A stretch of DNA of 8,757 bases from Gemmatimonadota bacterium (GCA_028875335.1 JAPPEF010000038.1:1-8757), one strand, 5' to 3'; positions 1 through 6,385 are shown, counted from the stretch's first letter. The notes: a model not told the origin generated them from the letters alone. Numbers and translations are program-made.

Positions 1-669
1 CTCGGCGTCGGCGTAGCGGTCCCAGTACGCCTGTGGCGGGTGGAACGGCTCGTGCGGGTGGTGGAAGGAGGCGCAGAGCAAGAAGGGGGTATCGCCGCGT
101 TGGGCGCGCAGGTATTCGACGGCGCGGAAGTGCGTCTCTTCGTCGTAGCTGAGGGCGTTATGCCAAAAGTTGACGCGCACGGCTTGGCCGGTGTAGCCGC
201 CGGCGTTGTACGTGGGGCGACTGCCCATGACCTCTTCGTAGTCCTCCCCCTTCGTCTCCTTGATGCGGATCCACTCTTCCTTGACCCACGAGAAGTCGGG
301 CGGGTAGATGTCGGTCGTCAGCCGGCGGTGGAAGCCGTGTACCTGATCGGGGCCGACGAAGTGCATCTTGCCCGAAAGCACGGTGTCATAGCCCGCGTTG
401 CTGAGGTAGTGGGCGTACGACGGCACATCCGCGGCCAAAAGCGCGCCGTTGTCCCAAGCACCGATCTCAGAGGCGTGGCGTCCGCTGGTAATGCAGGCGC
501 GACCGGGAGCACACAAAGGGAACGGAGTATAGGCCGAGTCAAAGCGAACGCCTTCGGCAGCAAGGCGATTCAAGTGCGGCGTCTGGACGACTGGATGGCC
601 GTACGCACCGGTCAGAGCGGCGATGAGCTGGTCGGACATTATGAAGAGGATGTTGGGACGGTCGGGCAT
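1..669 (-). CDS. Choline-sulfatase-like (BetC-type) sulfatase, C-terminus beyond window
   Basis: The reading frame begins at ATG 669 and stays open to base 1, giving the first 223 residues of a protein that continues off the left edge; sulfatases of this type are usually about 480-520 aa. The start NILFIMSDQ carries the metal-binding Asp13 followed by Gln14, as in choline sulfatases. The formylglycine signature CxPxR is intact (Cys53-Ala-Pro-Gly-Arg57), so a maturation enzyme would be needed for activity. GR(63-64), SGKMHFVGPDQ (99-109) and the following GF..RLTTDIYP stretch match the BetC/choline-sulfatase group closely. The family hydrolyses sulfate esters, but the actual substrate cannot be read from a half protein, and phosphonate monoester hydrolases are related. 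No signal peptide is seen, so a cytoplasmic location is inferred. GGAG lies 7 nt before the ATG. It follows the nuclease-like gene by 34 nt and may be cotranscribed with it. Confidence 0.9.
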   Translation of the reverse strand, partial: MPDRPNILFIMSDQLIAALTGAYGHPVVQTPHLNRLAAEGVRFDSAYTPFPLCAPGRACITSGRHASEIGAWDNGALLAADVPSYAHYLSNAGYDTVLSGKMHFVGPDQVHGFHRRLTTDIYPPDFSWVKEEWIRIKETKGEDYEEVMGSRPTYNAGGYTGQAVRVNFWHNALSYDEETHFRAVEYLRAQRGDTPFLLCASFHHPHEPFHPPQAYWDRYADAE

Positions 670-703
670 GGTTTAACTCCAGAATAGAAAGGGCCAAAAA
701 TTA

Positions 704-1543
704 TTATGACCTGCCTTGGTATTTTCCGCGTTCCTGCCAGAATTCCTTCAGTTTTTCGCTAATCTCGCTGGTGGGAATTTCGGCGAATATCTCGTCATAC
801 GTAGACCAACGCAGGGTAAGCCTCTTTACCCGATCCGCCACATTGCCGATTGCATGTTCGCCTTTCTCCTCTAGAACACACGCTTCAAAGTCTTTCACAA
901 GATGACCCCGATCAGCCTCATATTCCTCAAATTTGTACTGATAAAGCCGGGATTTTACATTTGTATTCTTGAAGGCTTTCGGAGTGACGAGAGCGACATA
1001 AACGCAATCGGAATGTCTGTCCCCGTCATTGAAATAGAGGGCGTTTTCTATTACGCGAGCTAGTTGGTTGCGGTGAATATCATGTGTTGTGCTGGTAGAT
1101 ATGTCCGAGTACCACTTCATCTCGCAAAAGCATATCCAAGAAGGAGATTGAGATCCTAGCTTTATTCCACCAGTCGTTTCATCCCTACACTTGATTGTGC
1201 CGAGGGCTAAATCGAGATTGGTGTTGCCCTCGCGCTTTCTTGGAGGAAATGGCAAGACTTCCATCCATATCTTTGCACAGTCTGGTTGGGACAGATCTGA
1301 GCCAGTGAGTATTTTGGTGAGTTTCTTTACGCCTTCGGCACCGGCTATCGCATAACCACATGCAGCGAGAAAGGTCCAGACCTGTTCGTCCTTGAATAAT
1401 TCTGGCGAGGCGTGTTCGGCCTCGTAGGAGCGAATGCGTTCTGGCAAATTGTTCCGGGGCCTGCTCCAGCGCCCGTCGCTTAGATAGAGGCACTGGGTTA
1501 TTGCATCACGGTTTTTTTCAAGTAAATCTGCAAGAGACTGCAT
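704..1543 (-). CDS. Uncharacterised protein with a PD-(D/E)XK nuclease-like core
   Basis: This 279-residue protein belongs to no family I recognise by name. The middle has the layout of a PD-(D/E)XK nuclease: Glu95 in a beta-like strand (WMEVLPFPP), Asp111 in NLDLALG, then after a strand Glu141-Met-Lys143 in WICFCEMKWY, and a helix beginning NQLARVIENA with Gln160. A hydrophobic strand (CVYVALVTPK) follows. This D...ExK...Q order suggests a metal-dependent DNA or RNA endonuclease, but no methyltransferase or other restriction partner is adjacent. The start is ATG 1543, with AAAGGAG 9 nt upstream. Both flanking gaps are short (75 nt upstream, 34 nt downstream) and the gene runs with the row. 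Its sequence is visibly more AT-rich than its neighbours, with several TTT and AAA runs, suggesting recent acquisition. A defence or nucleic-acid processing role is inference; the gene itself is well supported. Confidence 0.8.
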   Translation of the reverse strand: MQSLADLLEKNRDAITQCLYLSDGRWSRPRNNLPERIRSYEAEHASPELFKDEQVWTFLAACGYAIAGAEGVKKLTKILTGSDLSQPDCAKIWMEVLPFPPRKREGNTNLDLALGTIKCRDETTGGIKLGSQSPSWICFCEMKWYSDISTSTTHDIHRNQLARVIENALYFNDGDRHSDCVYVALVTPKAFKNTNVKSRLYQYKFEEYEADRGHLVKDFEACVLEEKGEHAIGNVADRVKRLTLRWSTYDEIFAEIPTSEISEKLKEFWQERGKYQGRS

Positions 1544-1618
1544 AAGCCTGTTCTCCTTTATTTGTTACGTCTGGCTTGAGACGCCAGCAGACGTACGATG
1601 TGTTGCACAAGACTTCGG

Positions 1619-2602
1619 CTAATCCATTCCCTTAGCCTTCCCTTGCACATAAGCGACCGAGCGTTCAAACTGTTCCAGTTCATAAGCAACCCGCACGTCC
1701 GCACTCTCGCCGCGCTCGTGCGGCGTTTGCCAGTCGTCTGAATCGCCAGCCGCCTGATGCAGAGTGCGGATGGCATGTATCGCTTCGTGGAGAGGTCGCT
1801 CGGGAAAGGTCGCCCACCAGTCCTCTTCCAAAAGGCGGATGTGGCGTGCGGCGCTCGCGCCGAGTTCAATACAGCCTTGAATATGCGGCACCTCGCGGTC
1901 GAATAGCGCGATTATCTCCGGCCAATCGACGACCCCATCGCCAATGGCGCAGCGCTTGAGGAGATAGCCCGAGGGCGTGGGATGGACCGTGTAGTCCTTG
2001 ATGTGGACGTGCTTGAGGATCGGCAAGATGCGCTCGGCAAAGGCTAGGGGATGCTCACCGACGGCAAAGGCATTGCCTACGTCCATAGTGACGCCCAACT
2101 GCGGGCTGCCGACTTTTTCGCACAGTGACAGCAATTCCCACGAACTCAAATCCTGGTGGTTTTCAATGCCCACCGGAATGCCGTATTCCTCGGCGAGCGG
2201 CATGACTTCTTTGAAGGGCTGCACCAAGGCTTCGATGTAGTCCTGCATCCCCTCGGCACCATACTTGGTGCGGTTGCCTTCGAGGAGGCGACTGACGGTC
2301 GTGCGCACGGCACCGGCACCGGTTTGGTGCGCCGTCTCAATGGCTTGGCGCAGCGGCGCAATGTCTTCGGCGTAGTTGTCGCCGCCCGTGTCCAAAAACA
2401 GGTCGAGACCAGCGCGCGTCTCGGCAAAAACCGCCCGTTCCTCGGGCGAGCAGTCGCCCAGCCATTGGGACGCAAATTCGACGCTATGGAGGCCATTGTC
2501 GCGAGCCAAGCGCGTCAGACCCTCGGGGGTGTGAGGGTCAATGGCGCGGTTAGCTTCTTTGTGCGCGCCGGTGAAGCTCCAAGCGCAGAGTCCGATATTC
2601 AC
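1619..2602 (-). CDS. Sugar phosphate isomerase/epimerase-like protein (xylose isomerase-like TIM barrel)
   Basis: The 327-residue product has the AP endonuclease 2/xylose isomerase-like TIM-barrel pattern. It opens with the strand MNIGLCAWSF, and the four usual metal ligands can be placed: Glu147 in IENHQDL, Asp174 in TMDVGNAF, His200 in HVHIKD and Glu246 in CIELG. The loop GDGVVDW (221-227) is also typical. The family isomerises or epimerises sugars or inositol derivatives, usually in the cytoplasm and with a divalent metal. The substrate is not predictable here. The start is GTG 2602: AGAGG stands just upstream, and no ATG, GTG or TTG lies in frame between it and the hisS stop, whose TAA is in the same frame. 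It begins 27 nt after hisS, so cotranscription is likely. The C-terminal 60 residues are charged and lie beyond the usual barrel. Confidence 0.9.
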   Translation of the reverse strand: MNIGLCAWSFTGAHKEANRAIDPHTPEGLTRLARDNGLHSVEFASQWLGDCSPEERAVFAETRAGLDLFLDTGGDNYAEDIAPLRQAIETAHQTGAGAVRTTVSRLLEGNRTKYGAEGMQDYIEALVQPFKEVMPLAEEYGIPVGIENHQDLSSWELLSLCEKVGSPQLGVTMDVGNAFAVGEHPLAFAERILPILKHVHIKDYTVHPTPSGYLLKRCAIGDGVVDWPEIIALFDREVPHIQGCIELGASAARHIRLLEEDWWATFPERPLHEAIHAIRTLHQAAGDSDDWQTPHERGESADVRVAYELEQFERSVAYVQGKAKGMD

Positions 2603-2629
2603 AGCATTCCTCTTTTGATTGGGTGCAGC

Positions 2630-3976
2630 TTATAGCTTCGCCTGCAAGTAGGACACCAATTCGTCGTCTTTCACGTCTTCGCTCGATCCATCGCGCATGT
2701 CCTTCACCTGCCAGACACCCTTCTCCAATTCGTCCGGGCCGCCAATCAGGGCGATGGGAAAGCCTTTGCGGTCGGCGTATTTGAGCTGCCTACCCATGCC
2801 CTTGGCCTCTGGATACAGTTCGGTGCGGAGGCCGGCTTGGCGCAAGCGGCACGCGAGGGCGATGTAGGACGGTAGGGCTTCGGCGGAGAACTGGACGATG
2901 AAGACGTCCGCCGATGTAGCGGCGTCCTGCAAAAGCCCCAACTCCTCCATCGCGGCCATCAACCGGTCTAAACCCAGCGAGGCTCCAACGCCGGGCAGGT
3001 GCTGCTTGGTGTAAAGACCGGCCAAATCGTCGTAGCGCCCGCCGCTACAGACCGAGCCAATATCCGGCAGATCACCGAGCAAGGTCTCATAGACGGTACC
3101 AGTGTAGTAGTCGAGACCGCGGGCAATAGACAGGTCAATCACCAAACGATCTTGGGGAAAACCGGCACCTTCAAAGGCGTCCACGAGCTGGCGCAGGTTG
3201 GCTATCCCTCCCTCGGCAACGTGGTCGTGACCACTGAAGGCTAACTCAAGACGATCAAGCATCTCGGCATTCGTGTCCTCCGTAATCTGCACCATCGAGA
3301 GGATGTACTTAGCTGTATCGCTGGGGACTGAAGCCGTCGCAGCCATCTCATCGATGACCTTTTTCTCGCCGATTTTTTGCCGCTTGTCGAGGGCGCGGAG
3401 GACGGCTGGCGACGCCTCGGCTAAGCCTAACGGTTCGAGCGCGCTTTCGAGCAGACCGTTGAGGATCAGGCGATTGTTGACGTGGATGGCAAAGCGCTCA
3501 AAGCCTAGGGCCACGAGCAGGTCGTGAATGACGAGCACCGTTTCAATATCCGCGGCATTGGAGTTGGTGCCAATGGTGTCGAAGTCGCACTGGTAGAATT
3601 CGCGGTAGCGACCATGTTGAGTGTTCTCACCCCGCCAGACCGGGCCGATGTGATAGCGCTTGAAGGGAGTGCCAAGTTGGCCGATGTGTTGGGCGGCAAA
3701 GCGAGCAAAGGGCACGGTCAAATCGAAGCGCAGAGCTACGCTACGGCCCCCATTATCCGTGAAGTGATACATCTGCTTGTCGCTCTCGTCGCCTCCTTTA
3801 CCAGTGAGTATCTCGTGGTATTCAAGGGCGGGCGTGTCGATGGGAGCGAAGCCGTAGGAGCGGAAGACCGCGCGGGCCTTGTCGATCAGTTCCTCGCGTG
3901 GCATGGCCAAGGCAGGAGGGAAGTCGCGGAAGCCCTTGAGGGTCCGCGGCGGGATCAGTTCTTTTTCGTTGGACAT
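2630..3976 (-). CDS. hisS: Histidyl-tRNA synthetase
   Basis: HisRS charges tRNA-His with histidine in the cytoplasm. All class II landmarks are present in this 448-residue protein: LRFDLTVPFARF (82-93), motif 2 from Arg107 to Asp133 with Arg115 and the QHGRYREF loop, the histidine-specific element ARGLDYYTGTVYE (285-297), SGGRYDDL (311-318) and motif 3 GVGASLGLDRL (329-339). A C-terminal anticodon-binding domain begins near ADVFIVQFSA. The N-terminus RTLKGFRDFPP and the length (somewhat above the usual 420-430) suggest the longer HisRS type that resembles eukaryotic and archaeal enzymes; this is from memory of family patterns. The start is ATG 3976, preceded by GGAAGG at 7 nt. That ribosome binding site is largely inside the adjacent insertion sequence. 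Before the insertion the gene began 4 nt after the stop of the dehydratase gene. It appears complete and functional. Confidence 0.97.
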   Translation of the reverse strand: MSNEKELIPPRTLKGFRDFPPALAMPREELIDKARAVFRSYGFAPIDTPALEYHEILTGKGGDESDKQMYHFTDNGGRSVALRFDLTVPFARFAAQHIGQLGTPFKRYHIGPVWRGENTQHGRYREFYQCDFDTIGTNSNAADIETVLVIHDLLVALGFERFAIHVNNRLILNGLLESALEPLGLAEASPAVLRALDKRQKIGEKKVIDEMAATASVPSDTAKYILSMVQITEDTNAEMLDRLELAFSGHDHVAEGGIANLRQLVDAFEGAGFPQDRLVIDLSIARGLDYYTGTVYETLLGDLPDIGSVCSGGRYDDLAGLYTKQHLPGVGASLGLDRLMAAMEELGLLQDAATSADVFIVQFSAEALPSYIALACRLRQAGLRTELYPEAKGMGRQLKYADRKGFPIALIGGPDELEKGVWQVKDMRDGSSEDVKDDELVSYLQAKL

Positions 3977-3980
3977 AGGT

Positions 3981-3984
3981 TTAC
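3981..3984 (+). other. TTAC target tetranucleotide at the left end of the insertion
   Basis: IS200/IS605 elements insert 3' of a short target kept as left flank and make no target duplication. TTAC here is the target of the IS608 prototype and is complemented by AAAG at 4004-4007 beside the left hairpin. Read on the minus strand, it is the G-TAA that formed the last base of Trp and the stop codon of the dehydratase gene before insertion. It should also be the TnpB target-adjacent motif (TAM). Confidence 0.7.
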
Positions 3985-3989
3985 CTTCC
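3984..3989 (-). promoter_or_regulatory. Hybrid ribosome binding site of hisS, mostly made of insertion-sequence bases
   Basis: On the minus strand GGAAGG ends 7 nt before the hisS ATG. Five of its bases (3985-3989) belong to the predicted left tip of the insertion and only the base at 3984 is host. The reconstructed pre-insertion sequence (ACCAACTGG, TAA, ACCT, ATG) has no comparable purine-rich site, so hisS was probably read earlier by ribosomes finishing the dehydratase gene. Confidence 0.6.
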
Positions 3990-4094
3990 AGCCTTTAGGC
4001 CGCAAAGCCCAAGCTCTTGAGGATTGGGATATAAGCGTGGCTTTAGCCTAAAATCACCTTGCATCTGATTGCTCCTTGTGGTCTATTTATATCC
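3985..4094 (+). other. Left end of the insertion: subterminal hairpins and tnpB leader
   Basis: The main left hairpin is at 4008-4028, with outer stem CCCAA/TTGGG and an imperfect inner part, preceded by the guide AAAG at 4004-4007. It resembles the right-end hairpin at 5212-5232. Two small inverted repeats with a TTTA centre flank it (3991-4000 and 4039-4048), and TTTAGGC at 3994-4000 is exactly complementary to GCCTAAA at 4046-4052, so a 7-bp stem could enclose the main hairpin. I see no convincing ribosome binding site before the tnpB ATG. A weak TTATAT on the minus strand near 4029-4034 is not enough to call a promoter. Confidence 0.6.
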
Positions 4095-5198
4095 ATGCGT
4101 AAGGCGTTCAAATATCGACTGAGACCCACGGCGAAACAGGCCACGACGCTGGCACTTCACCTTGAAGAATGCCGGATGCTCTACAACCACTTGGTTGTGG
4201 ATCGAATCCAAGCCTACCAAGACAGGGGCGAGTCGCTGTCGTTGTATGACCAGCAGAGCCGATTGCCCTTTTTGAAAACGGATCGACCGACGTTGGCTGG
4301 TGTGCATAGCCAAGTGCTGCAAAATGTGGCCGTGCGCGTTGACTGGGCGTTTCAAGCGTTCTTTCGCCGCTGCAAGGACGGAGGCGAGAAACCCGGCTTC
4401 CCCCGCTTCAAGGGCGCAGGCCGCTACGATAGCCTGACCTATCCGCAAGCGACCGCTTTTCGCCTCGACGACAAGGGCTTGCGACTTGCCAAGATCGGCT
4501 GCTTGCGCGGAGTGTGGTCTCGGCCCCTGGAAGGAACGCCCAAGACCTGCACGGTACGGCGGGCTGCTACTGGCAAGTGGTATGTCACCATCGTCTGCGA
4601 GGTGGAGAGCCACCAACCGCTGCCTAAAAGCGACGAGGTGGTGGGCATCGACGTGGGACTTTCCAAGTTCGCTACCCTGTCGAACGGCGAGACGATTGCC
4701 AACCCGCGCTTTTTTCGCAAAGACGAAAAGGCCCTGGCCAAAGCCAATCGAAGCCTCTCCAAGCAACCAAAGGGTTCGCCCGAACGCAAGAAAGCGCGTA
4801 AGGTGGTTGCCCGCGTCCACGAACGCATTCGCTTTCGTCGCCATAACTTTTCTCATCAATTGGCTCGTCGGCTGGTCAATCGTTTTGGCCTGATCGCCGT
4901 CGAAGCGTTGAATGTCAACGGCATGGTTCAAAACCGTTGCCTCTCCAAAAGCATTGCTGACGCCGCTTGGTCGCAGTTGAGGCAGGTCCTGTCCTACAAA
5001 GCGGAAGAAGCTGGTAGGACGTTGGTGGCCGTCAACCCGGCCTATACCTCGCAGGATTGTTCCGACTGCGGGCATCGACTTCGTAAGGCGTTGTCCCAAC
5101 GCCGCCACGAGTGTCCTTGCTGCGGTCTGGATATAGACCGCGATGAAAACGCGGCGCGTAACATTTGCAGACTGGGGCTACAGTCTGCGGCGGCTTAA
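4095..5198 (+). CDS. tnpB: TnpB RNA-guided endonuclease (IS605 OrfB family)
   Basis: From ATG 4095 the product is 367 aa, usual for TnpB, and starts with the familiar MRKAFKYRLRPT. The frame can extend to a TTG at 4059, adding 12 residues, but family members start at MRKAF. The split RuvC site appears intact: Asp186 in GIDVGL, Glu270 in LIAVEALNV and the acidic pair Asp348/Asp350 in DIDRDENAARN. The zinc ribbon is complete, with Cys322/Cys325 (CSDC) and Cys340/Cys343 (CPCC). The N-terminal half has the conserved YNHLV (30-34), SQVLQNVAVR (72-81), KPGFPRFKG (99-107) and GKWYVT (160-165) stretches. TnpB uses an RNA made from the element's right end to cut DNA next to a TAM, favouring retention of the element. 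The gene lies opposite to all its neighbours. No frameshift or missing key residue is seen, so it may be active. Confidence 0.95.
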   Translation: MRKAFKYRLRPTAKQATTLALHLEECRMLYNHLVVDRIQAYQDRGESLSLYDQQSRLPFLKTDRPTLAGVHSQVLQNVAVRVDWAFQAFFRRCKDGGEKPGFPRFKGAGRYDSLTYPQATAFRLDDKGLRLAKIGCLRGVWSRPLEGTPKTCTVRRAATGKWYVTIVCEVESHQPLPKSDEVVGIDVGLSKFATLSNGETIANPRFFRKDEKALAKANRSLSKQPKGSPERKKARKVVARVHERIRFRRHNFSHQLARRLVNRFGLIAVEALNVNGMVQNRCLSKSIADAAWSQLRQVLSYKAEEAGRTLVAVNPAYTSQDCSDCGHRLRKALSQRRHECPCCGLDIDRDENAARNICRLGLQSAAA

Positions 5199-5257
5199 CG
5201 CCACCAAGAAGCCCAACTCCTTTAGGAGTGGGAATAGTCACCAGTTGGTGAATGAGC
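5090..5257 (+). ncRNA. Predicted omega RNA (reRNA) with guide from the flanking dehydratase gene
   Basis: By analogy with ISDra2, the TnpB guide RNA comes from the 3' part of tnpB through the right end and about 16 nt of flank; the outer coordinates here are estimates. Visible structure: a perfect 8-bp stem GCAGACTG/CAGTCTGC at 5167-5188 with loop GGGCTA, a GGCG/CGCC stem at 5189-5202 spanning the tnpB stop, and the right-end hairpin at 5212-5232. The loop bases GGGCT (5175-5179) are complementary to AGCCC (5210-5214), allowing a pseudoknot that would compete with the terminal hairpin. The guide would begin at 5242 (CAGTTGGTGAATGAGC). Confidence 0.5.
5208..5241 (+). repeat. Right end of the insertion: guide GAAG, hairpin and terminal TCAC
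   Basis: GAAG (5208-5211) adjoins a hairpin at 5212-5232: CCCAACTCC, loop TTTA, GGAGTGGG, with one bulged A. After AATAG comes TCAC (5238-5241), the predicted right cleavage site. GAAG and TCAC are complementary under the IS608 rule. I recall closely similar CTCCTTTAGGAG right ends in other tnpB elements. TCA at 5238-5240 now supplies the TGA stop codon of the dehydratase gene on the minus strand. Confidence 0.75.
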
Positions 5258-6371
5258 CGTCTTCGCGGCGCAGAATCGGGCCGCCGAGCCATTTAAACTC
5301 GTAGTGCTCGGCTGCTTCATCGTTGAATTCTATTCCCAAACCGGGGAGTTCCGGCGGTAAGATGCACCCAGACTCATAGGGCAGTTGCACTGGAAAGACA
5401 TCCTCCATCACGGTGTGGCCAATGAGGCCGCCCTCCTGCACGGCGAAATTGTCGCAGGCAATGTCGAGGTGGGCGCAGGCTGCGGCCGAGACCGGGCCGA
5501 GGGGATTGTGCGGGACAATCTTGATGTAGTGGGTCTCGCACCAGTTGGCCACTTTGCGCGCCTCGGTCAGCCCGCCGACTATGCACAAGTCAATCCGCGC
5601 ATAGTCCATCAGTTCCTCCTCGATCATCTGCCGAAACTCCCACTTGGTCGCATAGTGTTCGCCAACGGCCAGCGGACAGCTAACGTGATGGCGCACCTGG
5701 CGATAGGTTTGGGGATTTTCGCAGCGCAGCGGATCCTCGATGAAGAAGGGATCGTATTCCTCAAGCTGGCGACCGAGGCGGATGGTGTCGGGCGGGTCGA
5801 GGCGGGTGTGGACGTCAATGCAGATTTCAATTTCCGGCCCAACGGCCTCGCGCGTGGCGGCAAAGTGGGCGATTGAGTCGCGGACAGCCGTGCGCGGTTC
5901 GAGGATGCCATCGCGGTCAAAAACCGACATCCGCAGGTACTTCCAGCCCTCGGCAACCCGTTCCTGAGCCGCGCGGGCGGTGTCAGCGGGCGTCTTGCCA
6001 CCGATGCCAGTGTAACAAAAGACGCGCTCGCGCATCTTGCCGCCCAAGAGCATGTACACGGGTTGCCCGAGCGCCTTGCCCTTGATGTCCCACAGCGCAA
6101 TGTCAATGGCCGACATAGCGGCCGCGTTGATCCGACCGCCGGGGAAGAAATCAACTCGGAACAGCAGTTGCCAAATGTATTCGGTGTTAAGCGGATCCAG
6201 GCCGATGATGTGGCGCTTCATGTGCTCGATAGCGCCAATGCCGGCCTGCTCCTTCCAAGTAATGCCAAACTCGCCGACCCCGTACAAGCCCGCGTCGGTC
6301 TCGACCTTGACGAAGAGGTAATTGCGCGACCCGTGGCAAATGGGAAAGGTTTTGACGTCGGTAATTTTCAT
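5238..6371 (-). CDS. Enolase-superfamily dehydratase, D-galactonate dehydratase-like
   Basis: This 377-residue protein is a mandelate racemase/muconate-lactonizing-type member of the enolase superfamily. Metal ligands Asp186 (CIDVH), Glu212 (FIEDP) and Glu238 (VGEHY), and the two acid/base histidines His188 and His288 (IVPHNPLG), sit exactly three residues after the equivalent residues I recall for D-galactonate dehydratase (183, 185, 209, 235, 285). The C-terminal LRREDGSFTNW also fits that group. The expected reaction is dehydration of a sugar acid to a 2-keto-3-deoxy acid in the cytoplasm. Many close relatives have other sugar-acid substrates, so no symbol is assigned. The start ATG 6371 has a near-perfect AAAGGAGG 6 nt upstream. 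It follows the prenyltransferase gene by 40 nt. Its TGA stop is contributed by the adjacent insertion; the original stop was probably TAA and the protein is unchanged. Confidence 0.92.
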   Translation of the reverse strand: MKITDVKTFPICHGSRNYLFVKVETDAGLYGVGEFGITWKEQAGIGAIEHMKRHIIGLDPLNTEYIWQLLFRVDFFPGGRINAAAMSAIDIALWDIKGKALGQPVYMLLGGKMRERVFCYTGIGGKTPADTARAAQERVAEGWKYLRMSVFDRDGILEPRTAVRDSIAHFAATREAVGPEIEICIDVHTRLDPPDTIRLGRQLEEYDPFFIEDPLRCENPQTYRQVRHHVSCPLAVGEHYATKWEFRQMIEEELMDYARIDLCIVGGLTEARKVANWCETHYIKIVPHNPLGPVSAAACAHLDIACDNFAVQEGGLIGHTVMEDVFPVQLPYESGCILPPELPGLGIEFNDEAAEHYEFKWLGGPILRREDGSFTNW

Positions 6372-6377
6372 AGAAAA

Positions 6378-6385
6378 CCTCCTTT
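6378..6385 (-). promoter_or_regulatory. Strong ribosome binding site of the dehydratase gene
   Basis: AAAGGAGG on the minus strand lies 6 nt before ATG 6371. It is the best match to the anti-Shine-Dalgarno sequence in the window and fixes the start, suggesting this enzyme is strongly translated compared with its neighbours. Confidence 0.8.

Larger units (their letters stand above)
3985..5241 (+). mobile_element. IS200/IS605-family, tnpB-only (IS1341-type) insertion
   Basis: The element is 1257 nt long and carries one gene, an intact tnpB, without a tnpA Y1 transposase; it would need TnpA in trans to move. Its ends are set by four short sequences at the expected places: TTAC before the left tip, AAAG directly 5' of the left hairpin, GAAG directly 5' of the right hairpin, and TCAC as the last four bases. 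In IS608, guide bases 1, 2 and 4 pair with cleavage-site bases 2, 1 and 4. Both ends here obey that rule: AAAG with TTAC, GAAG with TCAC. Deleting the element joins TTAC to CAGTTGGTG and rebuilds a normal gene junction, which independently supports the boundaries. There are no terminal inverted repeats, as expected for this family. Confidence 0.85.

Noticed and set aside
40..687. A 215-codon plus-strand open frame at the left edge
   Set aside because: The opposite strand encodes a sulfatase with an intact CxPxR site; this frame has no recognisable motif.
1568..1593. Imperfect hairpin (CGTCTGGC with GCC, 3-nt bulge, AGACG) between the isomerase and nuclease-like genes as a terminator
   Set aside because: The stem is bulged and is not followed by a U-run on the minus strand.
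4029..4060. Possible outward promoter (TTATAT on the minus strand) driving hisS from the insertion
   Set aside because: No convincing -35 element at proper spacing; too weak to annotate.
4059..4094. TTG 4059 as the tnpB start
   Set aside because: TnpB proteins begin at MRKAFKYRL; the extra 12 residues match the insertion's left end rather than protein.
4083..5108. A 341-codon open frame on the minus strand opposite tnpB
   Set aside because: It mirrors the tnpB codons, shows no family motif, and tnpB has all its catalytic and zinc residues on the other strand.
3985..5241. CRISPR or Cas12-like system
   Set aside because: There are no repeats and spacers, and the RuvC protein is a 367-aa TnpB with IS605 ends, not a Cas effector.
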